Shown here piece after piece: positions 38,301 through 49,600 of a stretch of DNA of 64,000 nt (positions are counted from its first letter, which is position 1; each line of letters starts with the position of its first letter). The stretch comes from Lepidurus packardi (Eukaryota > Arthropoda > Branchiopoda > Notostraca > Triopsidae). Position numbers and translations under genes: made by a program. The notes below the pieces were generated by a model. It did no database searches, was not told the origin of the DNA, and saw nothing but the letters and a program-made list of their open reading frames with translations. The stretch is from the NCBI GenBank assembly GCA_023053545.1, contig JAKZAN010000005.1:3472001-3536000 (forward strand). The letters run 5' to 3'.

Positions 38301-41300
38301 GGCAAACGCTGGTAGGGAAAAACACTTTTCTCAAGAGGACATTACCAAAGCTTTAAAGCCAAGAAGGAAGACAACGAAGAATTCTCTCCCGAAAACGTCT
38401 CACAAGCTACTTAAACTAAGCTAAAGAACCTCGCTCTTCTTCTTCTTCGATATACTCTCTTCCTCTTTAGCTACGTAGACAGCCATGAATGGTTTCATCG
38501 GAAATCCAATTCCGCAGCGAATAAAAGCGTTGCAGGGCCCGGGAATTGACCGGTTTCGGGGGCCCCAAAAACAAAGTTTCCTCGACACAGACTTGCTTTC
38601 CCAAAACACGAAAAGTGAAGGACAGAGTCTCCCTCCTTACCCCGCCATCCCATAAGAAACTAAATAAAATAAAGAGGAAAAGGCGACAAAGAGGTAAAAT
38701 ATAGGTTGGAGTCAACCCTGTCCATTAATCGATGATGCTGTGTCGACCATGACAGGCGCGGAGGTCCAGCACCACACACACATACAACCCCCCGAAATGG
38801 TTCCTACTTCGTCATCAGCAAATCAATGCGCGTTTACTGGACCTCATAACAACTCGTTACGTATACGACGGATATAAAAAGGGCTACGTCCGGCGTCTTT
38901 TCCTTTGACTATAGTGTATTTGTTAGCAACAAACCAATTACCGTCCATGTTGCAATATTGGGGAGTGCTTTTCGATATGTATCCAGCCCTAAGAAGCTCA
39001 CATACCAGGTTGTATTGTGAAAAAGAGGAAGGGAAAGAAAAAATTAGTTTTTCGTGATAAGCTAAGCATGATTCTATCGCACGGTAATACGCGCTTAATA
39101 TACTCATGAACGCACGTAGGGCTTCGACGCCGGAAGGGCGTGGTTTTACCCTCCTACACACTTCTATGGCAAATGAGGAAAGGAAAAAACACACGTTAGA
39201 GGAAAAAAAGAACCTTTCATGTTCAGCTCACCCCTCGCTTAGAGACTGTTCTAGTTCTGAATCTCAGCTCAAAAGACGCGAAGTGGAATTTAGTGAGGTG
39301 CTCATTTCCATACAATTGCTCTCTTGGAAAACTTTTTTTTGTTACTTATACACCAAGAAAACGGTTACATAATTAAGCTCAAGGAGGGTAACCTACGAAA
39401 TGGGGGAACAGAATGGGCTTATCATTACCAGACGTCACGCAATGTTACGTTGCAATTTAATTCTTTCATATAATTTTTTTTGCAATTTCTTTTCGCTGAC
39501 AAACGACAAGTGGACGAAGAAGAAAGTAAATAAAGGAAAGTTTTTTTACTGAAAAAAAAATCCAATTTTCGAAGTCAATTTTTTACGAGATTACAAATAA
39601 CGCCACCTAGATCGAGTAGGAGTCTTTTTACATGTGTATCAGCCTTTTCTTCTTTAACACATCATTGATAACTCTATATAGTCTTGCCTTGAATTCCCTT
39701 CCCTTTATACCATTCCCTTGGTGCATTTGCTTGTTCATTTAAAGCCGTGTATCATCCATCAAGGCACAAAACACCGTCTCCGTATAATCGCTTTCGAATC
39801 AATCACAAGCGGACGCGGTTCTTGTCTTCCTTTATTTGTTACAATTTTTTTGTAGATAGTTGGAGCTACTCGTGTGCTTACGGCCTCCTGGATATGCACA
39901 GAATTAAAAGACATTAAGGATTATACGAATTAAGAACACATTATTAACAGTAATAGCCCCTGAAAAAACAACTTTGCTCAAAGAAAAATAAAAAATTTAG
40001 TTTCTAGTGATATTCTCTTTAGAACATGCGCGACATAATAATTAAAACTATTATAGAAGGGAATTTCAAAAAGAGCATCACGTGGCTTTCTGACGTCACA
40101 GACTATCCATAATATCCGAAAGCTTTTTGTACTGTTTTTAAGTAGGGAAATAAAGAATAGCCATGATAACAAGCGCCGTAAGCCACGTTCTTATACGTTT
40201 TTGACGTCACGACCAAAAGTTTGCATGTCAATAAGTCGTGAACGGCTGTTCAGAAACGCGAATTAAAGATTTAGAAAATTCATCTAGAATAATGGTTTAA
40301 AATAATGTAGACTACAATCACCCTTCAAAATCTCCAGAAATCATGTGGTTTTTGCTGGCTATTGCCCTTTGAGTACCCATTGAATATATCTTTTCTATAA
40401 TTCGTTGTAAATTAGACTCATCATTTGCAGTCTAGCCTCGCTTTTAGGCATCTATATGCCTCTGTGTTATCACGAGAGACGCAGTTGTAATTCAGCAGAC
40501 CAGCCATGGAGTTCTGAACTTTGAGAGAGAAAGCTCGAAACTGTCAGCATACACACTCCTGGGATTCGTTAACAGGAAACTTCTTTCCGACAAAGAAATG
40601 CAAGCCTCGGTGTTGCTGTTACAGTTGTGTGAGCTTGTTAAAAGTAGGGTGCTGCCGAAACCTAAGAATAGCCTCTTTTCCCCCATAAATACACAAGTAT
40701 CTTGTCAAGACATTCGCTTGATTTTCCTTTGAATGACAAGCGATGACAACCTGAAGACCTGAAAGGGCCAAATTGCCAAACTTGGTGCAGTAAATTTGCT
40801 TCCTATACCTTATCGTTTGTTGCTATGCACATTTCCTTTGCACGACATAAAAAGGGCCAAAGACAGGGAATTATTTCAGTGACAACAAAGAGATACGAGC
40901 ACGTGACTAACAACTTTTGTTACAATAGTAACAGTCAGGCCAAAGGTTGAAGAGGTTTTTTTTACGATAATTTTAAGCTTGATAAATTATCAAGCTTAAA
41001 CGCTTAACGACCTTCATCCCATACCCGACCCATAACGACCTTCATCCCATATCTAGTTCAACTTGGCCTACCCCTGGATTCTTATCTTATCCACTTGTAT
41101 TGGTTTGAATTTGGTAAATTGCAGTTGAATCGCCAACAAAAGCTACCCCACGATAAGCAAGATAAGTTCATTTATATAAAAAGGGAAATATTACTTAATA
41201 GGTTTATCGACGTTCATTAGTCCCTCATGTTGTTAAATAAGTAATTACTACTCCCTTAACTTGGTAATTACCCCAAATTGTTTTACTGTAATGTGGCTAA

Positions 41301-44300
41301 ATCAGGCTCCAGCCATCGGCTGATCTTGTATTACTGAATTGACAAAAAGTTAATTTAAAAAAGGGGTTTTCCTGATCGGTTGACTTAGAATCCATGAAGC
41401 CAACTTCCATCAACTCCAATAAAAAAAAGAAGAGAGCAACGTCACCCAACAAAGTGATATTTTCTTTCTTGGAGTTTCATTTCCGGTTTCCTTTACGATG
41501 ATTCCAACCATTTTATCTCAAGCTCGCAAAGTCATGCCATTAATGTTCGCGCTCCGTTCGTTCGTCCGTCTGCAGTCGCTTAAACTTGGGGTAAATACAG
41601 GCTTTCTTTTTACGATTTTTTTTAGTCTTTTTTTGGCTAGTCTCATTTTCTCTTGAGCAAGCCCGTAAGTCTTTGTCGTTTCTTTGCATGGCCAAAAATC
41701 TCGCGCCATTGCAGTTGTTGTCACGCTAAAATGAGACTCAAAGTCTGAACCCAGGTCTTGTGGGGCGTGTTAAGTCAATAAGACTCTTACGATTACGTCG
41801 ATAAAAGGCTAGAAGCCATTTTTCTTCTTTTTAATTTTTTCAGGACTCTTTACTTGCGCCTTGGCTCCAGTTTTCTCGCACATCAACACCCAAGCCCGTT
41901 AAGTGATTAAGCGGACATGGTCCAAAGACGGATGAGGATCAAACGGTCGCTACTGTGAAAACGTGTGGCCTTTCTAAGCCAAGCGCAAAAAAGGGGGCAT
42001 TTTTCGCTCCAGTTCCTGTTTCGCTCATTAACTCTATTTTGACCTTCTCCTTTCCACGCCCACTCAATCTATCTCTACCAAGGTTTTGCCTCTGGTAAAC
42101 AAACCTGCACCTTCTGGCCGCCTTATGACAGTATAATGCACAGCCCCTCTGCGAGACTAGAGAACAGCAAAAACTCACTGAGCTGTGACTACCTCCTGAA
42201 TTTTTTTTTTACCCATGAGTTTTTCTTTGCCTCTATTATTTTTTCTTACCATGATCTAGGAAATTATTTCTGAGAGGGAGCGCAAGACAAGCAACTGCAA
42301 GATCCGACACCCCAAATCCTCTTTTGCTATTCTTTTTTCTCTTGTTTTTTTTTTTTTTCGGGAGGGACTTGATCTTGACAGCCACCTCGAACGTCCATCT
42401 TTTTATGTTGGGTTCTTCTCTTTTTGGAAGCTGGGTCCGGAACTTTTTCGACAACGAGACGGCCCAAGGTATAAAGGATATCAGATGATGACCTCTTTTT
42501 GCCTTGACTCCTTGGACATGGGCTTGCCCTTGCACAGTGAACTCTCTCTCTCTCTGCCCGATTTCGAGCTGAGTATTGCAATTGCCTTGAAGCACAAGCC
42601 CATCAGACATCAATCCTATTGCCGACTTGATTCGTCATCAAAGAAGAAATTGAATTCTTCCACATGGCCAACTCCTTCTGACATTAGAGACGCTTCTTTT
42701 AGTTTGCTCGTCTTTCTCGGGCTGTCAAACTTCCCCCCCCCCCCCTCCCCATTTACCATTCGCAAGCAAGTTTTAGTGAGAGCATCGTCTTTGTGCTTGA
42801 CTACGTGTTCAACAGTCCCAAACAAGGGGAAAATAATAATTAAAAAAATGGCAAGGTAATAAATACCTAGTTGACACGTCGCATCTGATTGCATAGAGCT
42901 CAGTCATTGCATAGCTTATCAGTCTAGGGAAACTAGACACACAACAGGCTTTAGCTTATCCGCTAATATAAAATAAAAAAAAATATAACTCAAGATTCTA
43001 GCCCATTATCAGAGCCTAGCATAATATGAACTTTACAGATTACCCCATGGAGAGAGGGGGACTTGGAACACTTGAGCTGAGATTCTCTTCGTTTCACGTG
43101 TTGGTAATATATGATCTCCTTGTAACGGTTACCATATAGGATCCCGCTAGTTGGAAGTGCACTTTACCAGAGGGATGGATTCGAGGAATTTGAGTTAGGG
43201 TTCACGTCAGGGAACAAGAGAAAGGAGGACACGCAGCTTATAGCGATATTGGCAACGCATGTGCCACTGCCCAATACCATTTCATTTCAGTGTGGTGATT
43301 ATTCGGCTTGCCAAAAGGAATTTGCATCCGTAACCAAATTTGCTTAGGACTCGAACAAAAAAGGGAGAAACCGGCTAGGCAAATGATGGACAGCAAATAT
43401 AAACCCAAAATGACTTACCGATCGTACTCCAAGTTGTCCTCGTCACAACGCTCGTCTTTCTTCTCTTTCCAATTCTTGCCATGTTTACACGTCGTCACCA
43501 TTATGATGTCTTTCCCATTATGCAGATGGTAGAGAGAATTGCGAGTCTCTGATCCGATTCCATATACGTATCGTTTGCCTTTGAAGGCAAGCAAATAGTT
43601 TTTAGCTCCGGGTAGATTATCGACATAATGGGGAACCAAGTCGCCTCCTTTTTCCAAGTGTTCCTTCTGAAACAAAGGGATAGATACGTCGAAGTTGCTG
43701 CGATAGACACTATTGGACATGCTAGCCTTGGCCAGGATGGCTTTGCCAATATCAAAGCCCAGCGTTTCTTCATACTCGGGCCAGGTGCCGGAGTATAAAT
43801 TGAAGATGATGTGATTTTTGCCATTGTTCCAATGTGGAAGCTGGGCTAAGCGAGCAGGCATATTTCGCACATAATCCGTCGACAATTTATCTCGGTCCAA
43901 AGTGTCTAAGCTGAGCACGAAGAGACACGCTTGACTAGGGTCTGGAGTATTGTATCGCGACTCCAGGATCACATTCAAGATTTTTTGATAGGTTGGGCTT
44001 GGGGCAGCCGTCTCGTCCAAGGGATATACGTACACTTTTAAGTCTCCCAGTGGGCATTTGGAAAAATCAAAGCAGGACTCCATACGACATTGCTGTCTAG
44101 ACATACTAGTCCGATATTCTGCCCGTCTTTGAATTGGCGAAGGAATCGAGTCATGATTGTCCAACACTTCACTATGATCCAGGTAAGGCTTTAAAGGAAG
44201 TAAGCGACGTTTGTCCTGTTCACGGCTCCGCCACTTTAGCCGATAACCTCCAAGATAGCAAAGTGCGAGGAAGGCACAAGATATAGTGACCAAGATGTAA

Positions 44301-44317
44301 CGCTTCTTGGCTTGCAT
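29339..44317 (-). CDS. EXT1: Exostosin-1 (tout-velu), heparan sulfate polymerase subunit
   Basis: Golgi/ER type II membrane glycosyltransferase that, with EXT2, alternately adds GlcA and GlcNAc to build heparan sulfate. Seven coding exons in order: 43419-44317, 31078-31279, 30776-30895, 30420-30689, 29942-30226, 29601-29848 and 29339-29519; 734 aa (human is 746). Residues about 7-26 form the signal anchor ([19 protein letters not shown]). The GT47 exostosin domain includes [28 protein letters not shown] and [18 protein letters not shown]. The GT64 domain includes LSLDEDAVL (DxD-type site), [38 protein letters not shown] and the end [17 protein letters not shown]. Resemblance to EXT1/ttv is clearly higher than to EXT2. 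Intron 1 is 12.1 kb, far longer than the others, and carries a gene on the opposite strand. Confidence 0.96.
31280..36033. other. EXT1 intron 1, 3' half
   Basis: Intronic sequence of EXT1, AT-rich with homopolymer runs. No open frame with a recognisable product. The minus-strand frame at 31342-31557 is not an EXT1 exon, because exon 1 joins directly in frame and in family order to the exon starting at 31279. Confidence 0.6.
36034..36066 (+). promoter_or_regulatory. TATA box plus TCAGT initiator of the nested gene
   Basis: TATATAT at 36034-36040 is followed by an arthropod-type initiator TCAGTG at 36060-36065, with the presumed +1 A at 36062, that is 28 bases after the first T of the TATA box. 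This is the expected core-promoter spacing. It lies 295 bases before the start codon of the secreted-protein gene on the same strand. Confidence 0.65.
36357..37063 (+). CDS. Small secreted protein, acidic region then Cys/Arg-rich core; nested in EXT1 intron
   Basis: Two exons, 36357-36377 and 36473-37063 (TAA), GT-AG intron; 203 aa. Exon 1 encodes MNVNFCV, and the joined N-terminus is a clear signal peptide (hydrophobic to about residue 19, ALDD after it). Then come about 75 residues very rich in Asp/Glu with one NGT glycosylation site. A core with eight cysteines in about 45 residues follows ([21 protein letters not shown], then [17 protein letters not shown]), extremely rich in Arg. The C-terminal tail is made of Thr, Arg and Lys runs. 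I recognise no family. An acidic pro-region before a cationic disulfide-rich core recalls antimicrobial or matrix/mineral-binding peptides, but this is inference. It lies antisense inside EXT1 intron 1 with its own TATA/Inr. Confidence 0.75.
37064..43418. other. EXT1 intron 1, 5' half
   Basis: Intronic sequence, mainly AT-rich. It holds a 14-bp palindrome with one-base centre at 40972-41000, followed by a 19-bp direct repeat at 41005-41023 and 41033-41051. A run of C bases lies near 42730. No gene was recognised. Confidence 0.55.
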
Positions 44318-45647
44318 GTTGGCAAAAAAGCTGCTTCTGCTTCACTGTTGCAGTCAAAGGACTGCATCCAGTTGGCTTCGTTTAAAAGCAGGATAAGTAG
44401 GAGAGCCCATGATGTGCAATTACAGACCAGTAAGGGTTGTTTTGTTCCATACCAAGCTAAAATGTGATGCACACCAGACTAGATGTAGACTGACGCTAAA
44501 ATGAGACCAGGCTACAACACGCCAAACCTGAAATACACAAAAACGGCAGTTAATAAATATCAAAGAAAATCTGAACAAGCCAGACAAGTGACAAGAGAAC
44601 TATCATTATTAGACTAATTGTTCAAAAAAAGGATCAATTTAGCACAAGTGTTTAACTCAATAATTCCAATTTTAGATATTGAGACATCCAATAAACTTCT
44701 TGAAACCGAAGGAACTTATAATTGTGGCTTTAAAAGAATTTATGGTAAATTGGTTAGCTTACCTAGACATTAAGTACTTCATCCAATTTAGAAACTGCAT
44801 ATTACCCAATTAACTTTACTTCAAACAGCCACAATCCCACACCAGTTTTGGACTGAACTAAACAACTCGTCCATCCGTCGTGCCCAGCGCACCCTTTCCA
44901 AATAAGATCCCTTCTCAACTGGCTCATTTCTTTTCGCACGCGACGGCTACACAGCTGCCATCTACCCACCACTAAAGATCACGACCTCGCACTGGACTAA
45001 TAGGTTATGGTATCTGCATAAAATGATTTTACTGGGCGAAGAAAGCCACATCACTGGGAGACATTTCTAAAGCGACTTTCACAGTAATTTGTCTTATTGT
45101 AGTTTTTTACCGTCCAAAGTAAATGCTACGGACCTTTTTCATAAAATCCTGCTGGGACAATTAGCCTTATACCGTCCTGCATTGCCGAGGCATAACGAGG
45201 CAATAATTTATAATAATACAGAGTAACCTAGCGAATAATGCTCTTGACCGGGATTTTGTAGCCTTAACGGCTTGATCATACTTTACTCCATAACTTTTTT
45301 GTGCGGCAATTAATAATGAATCATTTTCATTCGTACTCGTTTGGTGTACTTCCCACAGCCCTGATCGAATAGCAATAATCCAAATCACCCTTATTCACTC
45401 ATGCCTAATGGTTCAACAATGAACTGTACAAAGCTAATCGCACCCTGGGTAAAGGCTAGTGAATGACTGAGACGATATATTAAGAACATTTCAAAACATT
45501 CTATACAATGACTCCGACAGGATCGCTGGTTTCTCGTGAAGAGTGCCACGTGAGTTACGTACAAAACATACACGAATATAGGAAGAAACACATGGAATAC
45601 CTAAGAAAAAACAAGATACCAACATAAATATACACAGACACAATCTT
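44318..45647. other. Intergenic, EXT1 promoter side
   Basis: 1.3 kb between the EXT1 start and the end of the adhesion-protein tail, both on the minus strand. It should hold the EXT1 promoter and the 3' UTR of neither or one of them. Nothing specific was recognised. Confidence 0.4.
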
Positions 45648-46685
45648 TTACAGAAAGCTAGCGTTTAGACCAAATCTGCCTTCCGTACCTGTGTCTAAAT
45701 CCAAAGCTGAAAAGTTAGGCACGGAACCTCCCCATTTCTTCCACAGACATTGCTTACTTAATTTCAAAGCGACAGGATTGGCAAAGGGTTTCGGCAATTC
45801 AGTATGAGGATCTAATTTTCGTTCATTTTCAAGGAGGAGTAAGGGAAAACTTAAACCTTTGTGACGCAACACATCCCTATCACTTCTATTAGCTTTTCCC
45901 GGGCAACTTGATTGATTGAGCTTTAATTGCCCAGCTTTCATCTCCAGGACGACGTGTCTCTTATTATGGGTCGCCATGGTAAAGCCATGAAGGCTTGCGG
46001 CGGGCGAAGATTCGCCAGGTGTAGAATCCGAACCAATTGATAGTCTCTTGACCTCATTTGCCCTTTGCCGCTTCCTACGACTTGCTCCTTCTGCGACACT
46101 TCCCTTCTCAACGCAGCAATCCGATCTGCCTTCCGCTTCCGTCCGTTTCCTTTCTCTTATATTCTCCAAGGAGGAAGTCAAGACTCGCGCCAAATTGAGG
46201 ATGGGGCTATGGAAGTCGTCTCCAGAGTCGTCGGATCCCGAAGGATCACATCTATGACTCTTGGCGTAAGATGCTTGCTCACTACGGGATACCAATGGTC
46301 CGCCAAAATAAACCAAAGTTCGTTCACTCTTGTTCATGTGAATCCCATCATCAACAGCTTCATTAGGGGAACTATTTAAATCAGATATGCACGATCCTAA
46401 ACTATCTCGTAAGGATGGCGATGACGGTCGCCTACTGCATCCAGTCCTTCTACTTACATCTAAATCACTTCCCTCGAAGCCCCAATTCACTATACCCCGC
46501 CCACCATAACTCGTCGTAGAAACACTCAAATTCGGCACAAAACTCGACGCATTAAATTCGCACAAACTCGTAAGGTGAGCGCTTGGGACAAGTACAGAGG
46601 ACGTGGACGATTGGGTTGGATTATAATTATACAAAGTGGGTGTGGTGCGTTGCGGGGCCGTGCATGCGATTCTGCCGGATCTGTG
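45648..46685 (-). other. In-frame 345-codon extension after the TGA (cytoplasmic tail candidate)
   Basis: The last exon stays open in the same frame after the TGA at 46686-46688 until TAA at 45648. The encoded tail starts HRSGRIACTAPQRTTPTLYN, is rich in Ser, contains a basic cluster (SRRKRQRANEVKRL) and ends LNASFL, which fits a class I PDZ ligand (Ser at -2, Leu at 0). Vertebrate neuroligin tails carry a similar C-x-PQRTT stretch shortly after the membrane. A cytoplasmic tail with PDZ ligand is exactly what the family has. No GT-AG intron of usable size removes the TGA and keeps this frame; the one 59-nt candidate would delete half the membrane segment and shift frame. So either readthrough, a nonsense allele (CGA to TGA at a CpG) or a base error. 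Confidence 0.75.
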
Positions 46686-49600
46686 TCAAACCAAGGATCG
46701 TTGCCTTCTTAATGAAGCTAAGCTCAGTACAAAAGCTACCAAGAGGATCGATATGGCAGCAATTAACACCCACATAATAGACTGGTAAGGTTGCGTGGGA
46801 TCTGTAACAAGGTAAGTCCATAAACAAACTCGTTAGCATATTTGCTATTGTATGTAAATGAGTAGCTAAATACGTGGCACAAGCCATACGTACCCATTCG
46901 AAACTTCCGCGTTTCGGACGGTCGTAAGTCTGGGTTTAAAGCACCTATTTCGCCCCGTGCCAAACGCTCTAATGAGGGTAGAAAGTCAGTCCAAAAGGAT
47001 ACGTGATGGTAATTATAGGGCGAGCGGGTCAGCTGTTCTTTAATTTCATAATTTTTTAGTTCATCCCGAGTAGACACTTCCCATTTCAAGCCGGAGGGGT
47101 TTGGAGTCGGATCTCTGAATAAAAATAAAAAAAAAAATAAAAAAATAAACGGTAACTCCTGGCCAAAAATAATAATGTGAAAAGTTCCAAATTGAGTCTT
47201 ATTTACCCGCCTCGTGCAAATTCCAACCAGAGTCGTTTCAACAGGTCGCTTGTTGCTTCGTCATTTCGACTAAAGCCTACACCTAACTCTTGACGATAGA
47301 CGACGGGTCCAAACAAATAGAGTAACTCAGACCCGTGTTGAGCTCCTAACAATCAAACCAACGTTTAGCTTTGCTTTGATCCCCAATATTTTGTGTTAAA
47401 ATAAAATGAAGACATTGACGTTTTTATACCTGTGCCGTTTAAACTGTTCGTGAAAGGTTCAGCGGTGGGGTACGAGTATCGATAAACATACGTAGAAATT
47501 CCAGCCCTCATTAAGGTATGAATGAAGATATCATGTGGCGCTTTGAAGTAAGCGTCGGAGTAAAACTAGCAGGATTCCAGGAACCAAAGGGGTTAAATGA
47601 AGATCATGAAAAGTTGCATTGAATACTGATTACTTCTAAGAGTTGACGGAGTAGAGCCGATTTATCATGCAGAGGAGCTCGGTCGAAGTAATTATACCGA
47701 ACGGATCGATAGACTGCTGGCCAGGCATCACGGAAGCCGTACTGGGCAATAACGACTGGCATAGAAGCAGTTAAGAATACGTGCGCGACTTCATCGTAGT
47801 TTCTGCGAGCCAAATGTCTTGAGACAGCTAGGAAAGACAAAAACAGTATCATTGTAGTAAACGATCGCAGAACGAATCTAAACGAGTTTTACTTTGAACT
47901 GCGGTTCCTTCATTGTCCGCAACGCCTGTCATGACTCGAAACCTGGTACGCAAGTCACCTTGCTGTTGCAGCGCCTGCAGGGGTTCGAGGGGAATGAAGG
48001 CAGCATCAGAAGGCAGGTAATTATCGATGACAGGAGCAAAAATTGCGGTGGTATTCATATCCTGCAAAAACAAACAAATAGTTGAAACAATTGTTGACGC
48101 TTCCAAAAGTTAACAACGGCCTTCTTGCCTGCAGATAAGCCTACCATATACCAAAATAGGTGCTACTACACATCGACAGTTTCTTTACCCATAGAGAGTT
48201 AACTGGACAGTCCATCGCTCAACTAACTGATCTACGCCAGAGAACCGAACGACTGAGCTAACGATTATATGTGAACTGTGGACCATTTTGAGTCCAGCAT
48301 TGGGTAAAATCACAAAATGCAGTGAACACAGGGATTCAAATTAGCAGCCAAATTCACTTATGCTTAAACGGACCCGTTCACTACAGTTCTCGGTTCTGCG
48401 AGATGAACCACCGGATGGTGAGTACATGTGTACCGCAGAACTAGCGTCAGGTTCTGAAAACCAGGGAATCACTGTTGGAAGGTTTGTTATAGTCTTTCGA
48501 AAAGTTATTTTGGAACTAGAAAACGATCCTCCGGGCCGGATTTGAACCAGCGACCTATGGATATCGACAAGTATTTGCACTACAGTCCACCGCTCTACCA
48601 ACTGAGCTACCAGAGGATATTTGAACTACTTTCCCTTACGAAGTAGCTGAACTAGAGTAGAAAACCGTACAAGATGCAGAACAACTCTTGGTTAAACCAG
48701 TAACTCTACTAGTACTAGAGAAGAATAGACTTGCCGGCTACCGGATTGGTGTTTGCCAACTCAAGTACTGGTACATTAGTCAAGAAATTTTATTGAAATC
48801 TGAAAAACAATTCTTTTCGTCAAAATTCTAGCAGTTCTTCAGACTTAACCCAACTAACCATGCTAGTGCCCTCCCAAGAAGTTGTACCAGGAAGTTCTCT
48901 GTACAAAATCAAGTATAGCGTACTAGATATCAATCAACTTTTATTAAAAGTTATCCTCCGGGCCGGATTTGAACCAGCGACCTATGGATATCGACAAGTA
49001 CTTGCACTACAGTCCACCGCTCTACCAACTGAGCTACCAGAGGATATTTGAACTACTTTCACTTTCGAAGTAGGTGAACTAGAGTGGAAACCCATATAAA
49101 ACGAAGAACAACTCTTGGTTAAACCGGTATCTCGATCAACTGTCAACGATCTTCAAATTTGAACCAACGACCACAAAAACCATTTTCATCCACCAGGGTG
49201 ACTAGCTTTACAGCCACTAGCGAAGAATAGACTTCCCGGCTATTGAACTGCTCCTCAACTAGTCAACTACTGGCAGACTGGTCAGAAAATTTTATTTAAA
49301 TCTGAAAAACAATTCTTCTGGACCAATTCCAGCAGTTCTCAGACTTAATCCCGTTAACCATGCTAGTGCACTTCCAAGAAGTTGTACTGTATCAGAAAGT
49401 TATCTGTACCAAATCATATATAGCATACTAACGCATGCATATCTTATCAGTCAACTTACTAAAAATTAATCCTGCGGGCCGGATTTGAACCAGCGACCTA
49501 TGGATTTCGACAAGTACTTGCACTACAGTCCACCGCTCTACCAACTGAGCTACCGAAGGATAAAAAACGAACCACGTGTAGTAAAGTTGTAGAAAAGCTA

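Noticed and set aside
42485..42859. 124-codon plus-strand frame in the EXT1 intron
   Set aside because: Built on CT repeats and a C run; no domain, no signal peptide, no splice context.
46683..46740. Possible 59-nt intron (GTAGCT to ACACAG) that would remove the TGA in the adhesion-protein gene
   Set aside because: It would delete half of the membrane segment and enter a frame that stops after 17 codons, not the long tail frame.
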